Source: Myxococcales bacterium (GTDB lineage: Bacteria > Myxococcota_A > UBA9042 > UBA3505). From it: 64,000 bases of DNA. Position 1 is the first letter of the stretch; each line of letters opens with the position of its first letter. Made by a program: the position numbers and the translations under genes. This document shows positions 35,473 to 44,021 of the stretch, in pieces. Below the pieces are notes generated by a model, which searched no databases, was not told where the DNA came from, and saw only the letters and a list, made by a program, of their open reading frames with translations. The DNA lies in the NCBI GenBank assembly GCA_002728755.1, contig PBVT01000083.1, positions 1 to 64,000 of the forward strand, written 5' to 3'.

Positions 35473-38205
35473 CTAGTTCCCACAGTTACCAGGAGCAAAG
35501 TCGTACGGGAAGATCCTTTCATTGAGCAATCCCGACATAGCCGCTTCCTGACCCCAATCGTTGCATAACCAACCATCAAGGAAGTCCACCAGATCAACAC
35601 CTTCCGCTCCACGATCCAGGAAATGGTCGCCAGGAAGATGATTGAAGATCACATCGTAGATCCCCGTAGACATGTGGTTCATATTGTCCTGCGCCTCACC
35701 AGCGCTAATGCCATCGGCGATATCCCAGAGAAGACCGAATATAAGGTATTCGGACACTGGGCCTGTCATAGCGTCGTTATCCGTACGATAGGAGAACGGC
35801 GACTCCATGGCCTCAAGATCATGGAAGACATATACACCGAGCGGCCGACTATCAATATAGACCTGCGTATTGCTGGCGTCGCAGGAGAAGAAGGTGCTTA
35901 CGCCCTCTGTCCATGCACGCGCGGGATTTCCTCGAGTACCATCCGAGACACCACCCGGACTGTTTTCGCGGCTCACCTGGTCGAGAGTGAATTTGAAGAA
36001 CTCACGCATGATGACGCGGTCATCGTATTCATCCCGATCCGAGTCTTTCCCCTGTACGGACAGAGCATCTTGCTCGCTGCAAACCCCGAGACTGTAGAGA
36101 TACTCACTACAGAACGCGGTCTCGGTCGTGTCCGCGCCCGTCGCCCAATAGGCGTTCAAGGGTCCAAGCTCACGACCGGTCGCCAAGCGGATTCGGTCAT
36201 AGCCCTCTACAAGTACATCATAGATGTTGAAGGCACCCGCCTTATCGGCCTCTGTAATATCAATGTCCTGACGGAAGTTCTCACCATTGCTATCGTTCAG
36301 CTCCGGTGAATGAATCTCGTATAGTTGGCCGAACTTGGGATGGTTCCGCACGGAGATATCACGGATACCTTCTTCCAGGTCCGATTGACTGATAATCGCC
36401 AGATAGACGCCCTCCGGGCCATCCTGGTTACTGAAGTTCAGCATATAGTTACCAAAGCGATCGGTGGAGGTGACGGCAAGAACCTCGTCGTTTTCTACAC
36501 GGCGAAGCTCCAGGCGTGCATAGCGAACCGGCTTCCATGTTCGAGCCGAGAAACCATCGTCTTTCAACAATCGGTCTTCATAACGAACCACGCCTGTTAA
36601 CGCTTTCGTACAGTTCTCGTTATTGAACTCCGCGACCAGAACACCCGATCCTGCTCCACCATGATCATCTGTATCCGGAGCAAAAGAGTCTTCAAACACT
36701 TCCGTCTTTCCACAGTACTGCAGAGTCACGGTATAGTTGGCACCCTGGCTCCCACAATCGGAATAGAAGTCCACCTTCACCTGGTAATCACCCAGCGGGG
36801 CAGCTCCCAGTTCCCAGTACACATTCTCGTTGTTGATGCCATCGATGAAGCAGGCCGGATTGGAATCCAGATCCAGGAAGCCTGCACAGCCGGTCTTATT
36901 CCCGTAATAGAGCTCGCATCCACCAGGCTCGATAACATGAAGGTCGAGATCGGTGTCCGTATCCCATTGTACGCTGACCTGAATATCACCCGAACCGACA
37001 GGTTTTACTTCCATCGTATGATAGGTCGATGGGGAAATCCGTCCCTGGGCATCCCGAAGGGCCGCGCGAAGTAAAAGCTCCGACGGAACATTTTCCGACT
37101 CGGCATACGTACGCATCGTCAATAGGGTCTCTTCGGTCCCTGCAGAGTCCTCTAGAGGGAGCTGGTAATAGCCGGTATAGCCATCAACCCAGATCAGAAT
37201 TCCTACAATATTCTCGGGAATCACATAATTTGTGAATCCAACCGATATGCTCGCGGAACCACCCGTGACCACCACAGAAGAGCCTTCGATGCTCGGCCCG
37301 ATGGAGCCAATCCAACCACCGCTCTCCGGCGGAACGAGGCCTGGCACAAAGATGGCTCGTTGCACACGAAGCGGAAGCGTCTGTGACGTCTCAAGAGATA
37401 GATGAAGGTCGCTATACTGAATGACCGTATCACCCCATGTAGCGCGCACAGGCACCTCATAGAGGCCATCGCCCTTCAAATTTGTACCCGTGATTGTATA
37501 CACAACGACAAATTCCGTATCGCCAACGGGGAAGATGTTTTCCGATCCTGGTACATATCCCGTATCCATATCGCCGAAGTCGACCTCTAGATCGGCGTCA
37601 GGATGACTGAGTCGTACAGAAACGGTCACCGTATCACCGCTCTGATATTCTTTCCGATCCGAAGCGACGAGATCGAATTGTTGCTCCGTGTTTGTAACAT
37701 CAACCGTCAGGCTATCCTCGGCGACATCACCGAATCGCAGAGCAACGGCTTCAAGAACCAACTCGTCAGCATCGATGGTGCGGGTGTCCAACAGGAACTG
37801 TGTAGGAGCTTTGGTGTCAGAAAAGATCTGTAAACCGTTGGCACGTACAGTGAGGCTCTCTAACAACAGCTCGTCTTCCTTAACGGGGACAATCTGAACC
37901 ACGATGGTCTCCGTGACGAGGTCGTCATCGTTCGGAAGTTTAATCTGAATCATCGGGGCTTCGGTCTGACCCGTATCATCCCCGGCGTCGGGAGACGTTG
38001 TCTCCGGGTCGCTGGTCGTGACATCATCACTGGTTTCTTCACCATCTGTGCTGCCATCAAGCAACGAGTCCCCGTCAGCATTGTCCGTTCCATCAGCAGA
38101 TACGTCCGAGGAGGTCGCATCACCAGACGGGTTTCCTCCCCCACTATCGGAGGATGAACAGGCCACAAAGACAAACAACCCCATCAACAGAATAAAACGT
38201 CGCAT
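35473..38205 (-). CDS. Large lipoprotein with DUF2135-like domain and degenerate zincin-like domain
   Basis: About 910 residues from ATG at 38205, chosen because GAGGG lies 9 nt upstream and the lipoprotein signal (FILLMGLFVFVAC) starts there. A 70-residue Asp/Ser/Thr stalk follows. Beta-sandwich repeats fill the middle. Residues ~420-535 match DUF2135/YfaP (TDTDLDLHVIEPGGCELYYGN, shortened, and LDLDSNPAC). A CNA-B-like domain follows (VRYARLELRRVENDEV, GNYMLNF). The C-terminal region has the layout of secreted zincins (VIM-HExxH-...SPGG-HS-...AWsEG-ATFF), but the motif reads VIMREFFKF and SPGGVSDGT before ARAWTEGVSTFF, so the metal ligands are lost. Probably a structural or binding surface protein. 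Confidence 0.75.
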   Translation of the reverse strand: MRRFILLMGLFVFVACSSSDSGGGNPSGDATSSDVSADGTDNADGDSLLDGSTDGEETSDDVTTSDPETTSPDAGDDTGQTEAPMIQIKLPNDDDLVTETIVVQIVPVKEDELLLESLTVRANGLQIFSDTKAPTQFLLDTRTIDADELVLEAVALRFGDVAEDSLTVDVTNTEQQFDLVASDRKEYQSGDTVTVSVRLSHPDADLEVDFGDMDTGYVPGSENIFPVGDTEFVVVYTITGTNLKGDGLYEVPVRATWGDTVIQYSDLHLSLETSQTLPLRVQRAIFVPGLVPPESGGWIGSIGPSIEGSSVVVTGGSASISVGFTNYVIPENIVGILIWVDGYTGYYQLPLEDSAGTEETLLTMRTYAESENVPSELLLRAALRDAQGRISPSTYHTMEVKPVGSGDIQVSVQWDTDTDLDLHVIEPGGCELYYGNKTGCAGFLDLDSNPACFIDGINNENVYWELGAAPLGDYQVKVDFYSDCGSQGANYTVTLQYCGKTEVFEDSFAPDTDDHGGAGSGVLVAEFNNENCTKALTGVVRYEDRLLKDDGFSARTWKPVRYARLELRRVENDEVLAVTSTDRFGNYMLNFSNQDGPEGVYLAIISQSDLEEGIRDISVRNHPKFGQLYEIHSPELNDSNGENFRQDIDITEADKAGAFNIYDVLVEGYDRIRLATGRELGPLNAYWATGADTTETAFCSEYLYSLGVCSEQDALSVQGKDSDRDEYDDRVIMREFFKFTLDQVSRENSPGGVSDGTRGNPARAWTEGVSTFFSCDASNTQVYIDSRPLGVYVFHDLEAMESPFSYRTDNDAMTGPVSEYLIFGLLWDIADGISAGEAQDNMNHMSTGIYDVIFNHLPGDHFLDRGAEGVDLVDFLDGWLCNDWGQEAAMSGLLNERIFPYDFAPGNCGN

Positions 38206-38482
38206 AAACCAATACCCTCTTAAAAACATCCGAGTTACCCAATATCAATTCGGCCAGCAGGTCTAGGACAACTGCCGCTGCAAGGCAATACCTTACGTGT
38301 TTTGGCCTGATCCTCCAAAGGATTCCTTTGTTAATGGAAATCCGCAGGAAGTCAAAACCAGCCTATATATAGCCTCCAGTTTCTTGACACTCATCTCTCC
38401 GTACAATTACCCTGAATCCCAAGAAAAGACCCCAAAACCAACGCAAGGCAGGCCGTCTTTTTCTTAAACTGGACTCATCGTA
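38206..38482. other. Intergenic region between two divergent lipoprotein genes
   Basis: 277 bp with no credible ORF. TTGACA occurs at 38384-38389 and TACAAT at 38402-38407, but the 12-nt spacing is too short for a normal promoter. An AT-rich run (38364-38371, TATATATA) is the other notable feature. Promoters for both flanking genes must lie here. Confidence 0.35.
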
Positions 38483-39835
38483 ATGCTCCGTTCATTCGTA
38501 ATTCTTACATACATGCTTTTTCTCATCGCCTGTGGTGGGGAAGGCGTTGCGAATAACGAGCCCTCTTCTGATTCGGTAACATCGGACACTGTGGGAACCG
38601 CAGATTCCCAGCCAGTATTACCGACCATCCCCCAACCTCCACATATGGCTGGGGTCGTATATGTCGCACACCTCGAAGATCCGAGCTTAATGAGTTATCG
38701 TATCGACGGTGACTATATAGAGCCCGGCCCCATTCTCACCATGACCAGTTATAGTCATGACCTGGCTCTCGACGGATACAATGACCGGCTATATGTGGCC
38801 CATGACGCCAACCAGACCGTAGAGGTCTACCAACTCTCGCGGCCAGCAAGCCCGGAGGAGCCACTCACCCCTCCGTTGCTTCTTTCCACTATCAACGTCC
38901 CGGACATCCCACGGTTTTTGTTGGTTGATCCACACCACGACCGCTTGTACATCGCAGCATTCCCTCCCGGGTCGACCGTAAGTCAGACCCATCTTTATAT
39001 CTACGATGTGTCCAGCCCAGCGACGCCCGCACCACTGTCTCCAAACTATTTCACTGTACCGGTGACCTACAGTTGGGCGCTCGACCCCGTCCGCCGTATT
39101 CTATTTGTGATCGATAACAACATCGGCTCACTCCATATGTACGACGTGAGTCAAGACAACCCGGTCCTGCTCCCCAACGGACCTCTGAGCCTGCGGAATC
39201 TGTATCCACAGGAAAACCAGAGCTCATTCTCGATTACAGGTCCGGTCGTGGACCCGGCTAATGCACGATTCTATGCGGCCCGTAACCAGGGAGCCTTATC
39301 GGAAACCGTCGTTCTCCAGTATCCAATCGGAATCCAACCGCAGGGGGTCTCCTACTCTACGATCGGTGACCATAGCTCGATTTTCTCGATCCCTGACTAT
39401 TTCGACGTCAATCTGCCAATCGACGAGTTCCCCAATCTGCTGGGTGGATTTGGAGTACTACATGACCGATACGCCAACCATCTGTTCTTGATCTCCAACG
39501 CCTGGGATGGAGCCTCCATGAGCTCGCTTGTGGTCCCCATGTTGGGGAACCTTACTCCCGGTTCCGGTTGCGGCGACTACTCTGGTTTCGGGTGTTGGTA
39601 CACCCAATACACAAATGGCGCTCCGGGCAATCGACAACTCACAGAGGGAGCCGCCTGTGTCGATGGGCAACATAAGGTGGTTGTAGGAACATCCTACAAC
39701 GTAAACAACCCGCAAGACGCAGGAAGCCTACACGCCTTCCGATATGACGACTCGCTGACTCTATCGCCACTGCTTACACAGGACGGCAACAACCCGATCA
39801 CAGACGGTTCCCCGGTTGCCATCGGCTGTCATTAG
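38483..39835 (+). CDS. Lipoprotein with beta-propeller (lactonase/YVTN-like)
   Basis: 450 residues; the signal MLRSFVILTYMLFLIAC ends at lipid Cys17, followed by a Ser/Thr/Asp stalk. Recurrent blocks of the type LALDGYNDRLYVAHDANQTV, LLVDPHHDRLYIAAF, ALDPVRRILFVIDN and VVDPANARFYAAR are beta-propeller blades, spaced about 60-70 residues, as in YVTN/6-phosphogluconolactonase-like proteins. No catalytic residues can be pinned down; it probably binds a ligand at the surface. It is followed 17 nt later by the ABC transporter genes. Confidence 0.72.
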   Translation: MLRSFVILTYMLFLIACGGEGVANNEPSSDSVTSDTVGTADSQPVLPTIPQPPHMAGVVYVAHLEDPSLMSYRIDGDYIEPGPILTMTSYSHDLALDGYNDRLYVAHDANQTVEVYQLSRPASPEEPLTPPLLLSTINVPDIPRFLLVDPHHDRLYIAAFPPGSTVSQTHLYIYDVSSPATPAPLSPNYFTVPVTYSWALDPVRRILFVIDNNIGSLHMYDVSQDNPVLLPNGPLSLRNLYPQENQSSFSITGPVVDPANARFYAARNQGALSETVVLQYPIGIQPQGVSYSTIGDHSSIFSIPDYFDVNLPIDEFPNLLGGFGVLHDRYANHLFLISNAWDGASMSSLVVPMLGNLTPGSGCGDYSGFGCWYTQYTNGAPGNRQLTEGAACVDGQHKVVVGTSYNVNNPQDAGSLHAFRYDDSLTLSPLLTQDGNNPITDGSPVAIGCH

Positions 39836-39852
39836 AGCATAGAATCGCGCGC

Positions 39853-40746
39853 ATGGTACCTATTCAGATCGAGGCCATCAGCCGGGCATTCGGCAATGTT
39901 AGGGCGGTGAACAACCTGAGTCTGCGTGTCCCGGAAGGGGAAATATTCGGTTTCCTGGGGCCGAATGGGGCTGGAAAAACAACGACCATCCGTACGCTTC
40001 TGGGCCTCTTACAGCCAGACGCAGGTAGCTGTAGGGTTCTGGGCCACGACTGTTGGGAAGAGAGTCATACGGTAAAAGCCAAGATCGGTTTTCTTCCAGG
40101 TGATCTGCAATTGCCACCGCGCTGGACAGGTCACGAGTTCTTCTCCTACCACGGCTCCTTTCGAAAACAGGACCCCAAACGGCTACAAAACCTTATCGAT
40201 CGGTTCGACATGGACGGTAGCCGACGGCTGGGAGACCTTTCTAAGGGAAACCAGCAGAAAGTGGCCATCATCGGAGCGTTCATGCACGAGGCCTCTTTGG
40301 TCATCCTGGACGAACCGACGTCGGGTCTCGACCCGTTGATGCAACAGAACTTTCTGGAACTCATTGAAGAGGAGCGCGACGCAGGTCGTACGGTGTTCTT
40401 GTCCTCACACCACCTACAAGAAGTAGAGCGTGTCGCCGATCAAGTGGGTATTATTCGTGATGGAACTCTGGTGGCTGTAGAGACCGTCAATGATCTCAAA
40501 AGGGTCTGTGAACGTACATTAAGCATCGACTTTTCATCCACCCCTGATCTCGACCCGCTGCTACGCCTCGACAATGTCTCTCTGCGTGAGCAATCCGAGC
40601 TACGCGTCATTCTTGGAGTGAAAGGGTCTCCGGACGAGATCCTGACCACACTTGCCACGATGCCTGTGAAAGACTTTGTCTTTCCATCCGCCGATCTCGA
40701 GAGCATCTTTATGCACTACTACGATTCGGGGAGCCATACACCATGA
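39853..40746 (+). CDS. ABC transporter ATP-binding protein (ABC-2 type)
   Basis: 297 residues with Walker A GPNGAGKTT (36-44), signature LSKGNQQK (129-136), Walker B ILDEP (151-155) and H-loop SSHHLQEVE. The Q-loop region reads IGFLPGDLQLPPRWTG. It is the CcmA/DrrA-type subfamily that partners ABC-2 permeases for export. The stop overlaps the permease start as ATGA. The substrate is unknown. Confidence 0.95.
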   Translation: MVPIQIEAISRAFGNVRAVNNLSLRVPEGEIFGFLGPNGAGKTTTIRTLLGLLQPDAGSCRVLGHDCWEESHTVKAKIGFLPGDLQLPPRWTGHEFFSYHGSFRKQDPKRLQNLIDRFDMDGSRRLGDLSKGNQQKVAIIGAFMHEASLVILDEPTSGLDPLMQQNFLELIEEERDAGRTVFLSSHHLQEVERVADQVGIIRDGTLVAVETVNDLKRVCERTLSIDFSSTPDLDPLLRLDNVSLREQSELRVILGVKGSPDEILTTLATMPVKDFVFPSADLESIFMHYYDSGSHTP

Positions 40747-41537
40747 TGGCGATCTTCCAACGTACGTTTCGCGATCTACGACGACGAACGATCGGCTTCG
40801 GAATCTTTGGTTTTCTATATGCGCTGATGGTCTGTTCCCTCTATCCGGCCGCAAAGAAAAACGCGGAAACCATTCAAAAATTGATGGATGGGTTTGGTGA
40901 AGGGTTCAAGAAATTATTCGGGGGCGACGACTTCGGCACCCTGCCTGGCTATATAAATGGTGAATTCTTCTCCCTGATCTTCCCCATACTGATCACAGTC
41001 TGCATCGTACCAGCGATGGCAGGCATAGTGGCTGGAGAAGTACGCACTCGCGCCATCGACGCCTCTCTGAGCGTCCCCGTGGATCGGAAACAGTTTCTCC
41101 TGGCACGTATGCTGGCTGTCATGGCGATGGTGGGCATCGTATGCCTGAGCATCACCATTTCTCTGGAACTGGGCTCGATCTTTTTCGACGTCCGGATCCC
41201 TCTTGGAAACATTCTACTTACAACGATCGTCTTGTTCTCCTTCGGCCTGGTCGTTATCGGAGTCACGGCCATGGCTACAAGCCTCCTCTCCAGTCGAGGC
41301 TCAGTAAATGCCATCGGAGCCTTATTTCTAGTGATTTCGTATCTCTTCTGGGTCGTGGTCAACCTCAAGCCAGAAGCCAGCGCTCTCCGATGTCTAACTA
41401 TATTTTCTGCGTTCAGTCCCCGTGAGGCGTTAAAAGCCGGAGAGCTTATTCCGTTCGAGCTTCTTACTCTGTTCGGCTGTTTTGCGCTCTCCACTGCGGC
41501 CTCCGTCTTCTTTTTTTCGCGCCGACGGACACTCTAA
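40743..41537 (+). CDS. ABC-2 type transporter permease
   Basis: 264 residues with six predicted membrane helices (GFGIFGFLYALMVCSLYP, FSLIFPILITVCIVPAMAGIVAG, LAVMAMVGIVCLSITI, ILLTTIVLFSFGLVVIGVTAM, IGALFLVISYLFWVVVNL, LLTLFGCFALSTAASVFFF, each cut by loops). EVRTRAIDASLSVPVDRKQFLLAR after helix 2 is the coupling region that contacts the ATPase (given here in part as ASLSVPVDRKQ). Translationally coupled to the ATPase gene by the overlapping ATGA. Confidence 0.92.
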   Translation: MMAIFQRTFRDLRRRTIGFGIFGFLYALMVCSLYPAAKKNAETIQKLMDGFGEGFKKLFGGDDFGTLPGYINGEFFSLIFPILITVCIVPAMAGIVAGEVRTRAIDASLSVPVDRKQFLLARMLAVMAMVGIVCLSITISLELGSIFFDVRIPLGNILLTTIVLFSFGLVVIGVTAMATSLLSSRGSVNAIGALFLVISYLFWVVVNLKPEASALRCLTIFSAFSPREALKAGELIPFELLTLFGCFALSTAASVFFFSRRRTL

Positions 41538-41637
41538 ACAACCTATAGAGTCGTCTACATAAAGCCTCTATGGCATTGAACTTGCACCTTTGTATCTCCA
41601 AATGGGGTCAATCGACCCCGGACGCGGGAGCAGTACA

Positions 41638-41970
41638 ATGGGTCAGAGCAACGGTAAACGAACGGTAATCGTCCTTGGTATCGGCGTGGCTGCCCTCCTC
41701 TGGGCGTATTCCACGGCTCTTGCTGATGTGCCAGAACCAACGGTATCTCCAGGGGCCGATCATATCTCAAGCACAGCCGCATATGAGATCGTCACCTCCT
41801 CGGAATTGCAATCGTACGCCGTACGGGACAGCTCCATGGGCGGATGCATGGCGACCCGCCAGATCAACGACAATAACCCGGTACCCGAACATTCGGTGGG
41901 AATCCTGGTAATTCTGTTGCTCGGGGGCATCGCCTTTGGATTCCTATACCAGCGAGACTCAATCGATTAA
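41638..41970 (+). CDS. Small exported protein with C-terminal membrane helix
   Basis: 110 residues from ATG at 41638, with GGGAG 8 nt upstream (an in-frame start at 41590 lacks one). The N-terminus has a signal-like helix (TVIVLGIGVAALLWAYSTALA). The middle is about 50 residues with one Cys. The end is a second helix, HSVGILVILLLGGIAFGFLY, followed by QRDSID. The PVPEH before the last helix faintly recalls PEP-CTERM sorting tails, but the following Arg cluster is missing. No family recognised. It lies 101 nt after the permease and may share its transcript. Confidence 0.65.
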   Translation: MGQSNGKRTVIVLGIGVAALLWAYSTALADVPEPTVSPGADHISSTAAYEIVTSSELQSYAVRDSSMGGCMATRQINDNNPVPEHSVGILVILLLGGIAFGFLYQRDSID

Positions 41971-42088
41971 CCGGCTCAATGACAGAGAAGACACATGATC
42001 GGTCACGAAGGTTTCATATCCAGTATTCTTATCAAGGGGTATATCTGATATATGGCGTACGGGTGATCTAGGAGCGGGAGGATTCGAT

Positions 42089-43969
42089 ATGCGAAGGGGA
42101 GCTCGCACAAAGCAACACAATCTATCGAGCAGAAATACGAAGAAAAATCGCTTTCTATTCAGCGCGCTGGTCTTATTTCTAAGCACCAGCATGGTCGTGG
42201 TCCAGGGATGCGATGTAGAGCTCGCCGCCAATCGAAATGGAGAAAGCCCCTTTTCTCGTGACTCCACGTCGACCCCCGACGGAACCGATCCTACCGACAC
42301 CACAAATACGTTGGACACCACCAACACGTCAGATAGCGCAGACACCTCGGATTCCAGTGAGGACCTCTGCGGCGATGGCGTCTGTGACGAATTCGAAAAC
42401 CCCGAAAGCTGCCCCGAGGATTGCCCTATCACCTGTGGTGATGGAACCTGTGATGGGCTGGAGGCCACCACCAATTGTGTAGAAGATTGCGGTAGTGAAT
42501 GCGGCGATGCCGTATGTAATGGCAACGAAAGCTCGGTCAACTGTGTAGACGATTGTGGCAGCGAATGCGGTGATGCCGTTTGCAATGGAGACGAAACTCC
42601 TGCGGCCTGCTCTGAGGACTGTTCCGCCGATTGTGGTGACGGCGCATGCACAGGTATAGAGACGACTACGAACTGTCACGAGGACTGCGGAACCGAATGT
42701 GGTGATGGGGTCTGTAATGGCGGAGAAGACTCCATCGGCTGTTTGGATGACTGTGGTACAACCTGTGGCGATATGGCCTGCCAAGAAGGTGAAAACAGCT
42801 CCAACTGCGAGTCGGACTGCCCTCCCGCTTGCGGTGATGCCATCTGTAACGGAAACGAATCCTCTACATCCTGCTGGGAGGATTGTGGCAGCCAATGCGG
42901 TGATGGCACATGCAACGGTAATGAGAGCACAAACTCCTGTGTAGCGGATTGTGGCACCAACTGCGGCGACGGCACATGTAATGGGCAGGAAACGACCGTT
43001 ACCTGTCATTTTGACTGTGGCAGTTCCTGCAATGATGGGGCGTGCAATGGGAACGAGAATTCCAATAGTTGCCCCGAGGATTGCGGCTCCGAATGTGGCG
43101 ATGGAAGCTGTACAGTAGGGGAAACCCCATCCAACTGCTTGCAGGACTGCCCCACGTCCTGCGGTGACGGATTTTGTGTAGGAAACGAAAACTCCACAAA
43201 TTGCACCGACGATTGTGGTTCAAGCTGCGGTGACGGTACCTGTAATGGAGACGAGACATCCATCAACTGCGCAGGAGATTGCGGCACCGTCTGTGGAGAC
43301 GGCACCTGCAATGGAACCGAATCGACAATCACCTGTACCGAGGATTGTGGGACGCATTGTGGCGATGGTATGTGCCACTCCAACGCAGAAAATGGAGTGG
43401 ATTGCCCGGCCGACTGCACCGAATGTGGCGATAACCATTGCGGTCCCACCGAGACAACAGCCAGCTGCGCAGCAGACTGCCCCGGCTGTGGAGACGGGTT
43501 ATGTAATAACGGCGAAACAACGGGCACCTGCTCTGAGGACTGTGGCGAACCGATCTCGACGGAGATCATCACGATCTATCGCCATTTCTTTATCGTGCCG
43601 TTCTCAAGTACAACCATGCATCGATGGGCACCAACAGACTCAATGGAAGGCGGTTGGATGCTGGATGGACCGTCATTTGAACTCTATTTAGAACCAGCAC
43701 CTGGTCGCATTGAGCTACACCAGCTCTTCGCGGCAACACTTCTGACGTATCTCCCGACAACGAACCCAACGGAAGGTTCCCCAAACTACGAATACGACAC
43801 ACATCTTGGGTACTGCGAGATTGTCTCCTCGGAAACGGCCACGAAGCCATTGTGGAGATTATATCACGAAGGTCTCAATCGATACCTCGTGTCCAAAGAT
43901 TCTGACGAAATCAGCCACTCCCTTACACTCGGATACGACTACGAGGCGCTCCTCTGCTATGTACCATGA
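42089..43969 (+). CDS. Secreted protein with 18 CGDG-type Cys repeats and DUF5648-like C-terminus
   Basis: 626 residues; GGGAGG lies 7 nt upstream of ATG. A signal segment (FLFSALVLFLSTSMVVVQGC) has a possible lipid Cys. A Thr/Asp/Ser linker follows, then 18 tandem ~23-residue repeats of the form CGDGxCNGxExxxxCxxDC, each with four cysteines; two carry CGDA, one CGDM, one CND. The last ~130 residues (IYRHFFIVPFSSTTMHRW, PLWRLYHEGLNRYLVSK and LGYDYEALLCYVP) resemble DUF5648 modules of secreted bacterial proteins. The repeats are probably disulphide- or metal-stabilised rods. No enzyme motif. The next gene shares the same repeat family. Confidence 0.82.
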   Translation: MRRGARTKQHNLSSRNTKKNRFLFSALVLFLSTSMVVVQGCDVELAANRNGESPFSRDSTSTPDGTDPTDTTNTLDTTNTSDSADTSDSSEDLCGDGVCDEFENPESCPEDCPITCGDGTCDGLEATTNCVEDCGSECGDAVCNGNESSVNCVDDCGSECGDAVCNGDETPAACSEDCSADCGDGACTGIETTTNCHEDCGTECGDGVCNGGEDSIGCLDDCGTTCGDMACQEGENSSNCESDCPPACGDAICNGNESSTSCWEDCGSQCGDGTCNGNESTNSCVADCGTNCGDGTCNGQETTVTCHFDCGSSCNDGACNGNENSNSCPEDCGSECGDGSCTVGETPSNCLQDCPTSCGDGFCVGNENSTNCTDDCGSSCGDGTCNGDETSINCAGDCGTVCGDGTCNGTESTITCTEDCGTHCGDGMCHSNAENGVDCPADCTECGDNHCGPTETTASCAADCPGCGDGLCNNGETTGTCSEDCGEPISTEIITIYRHFFIVPFSSTTMHRWAPTDSMEGGWMLDGPSFELYLEPAPGRIELHQLFAATLLTYLPTTNPTEGSPNYEYDTHLGYCEIVSSETATKPLWRLYHEGLNRYLVSKDSDEISHSLTLGYDYEALLCYVP

Positions 43970-44021
43970 CCTCGGTTCGGCCGATAAAAAGCAAAGAGTT
44001 CCACCATCGATCAAAGCTTCT

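Noticed and set aside
38384-38407. TTGACA and TACAAT as a promoter for the lipoprotein at 38483
   Set aside because: They are only 12 nt apart, well short of the 16-18 nt spacing.
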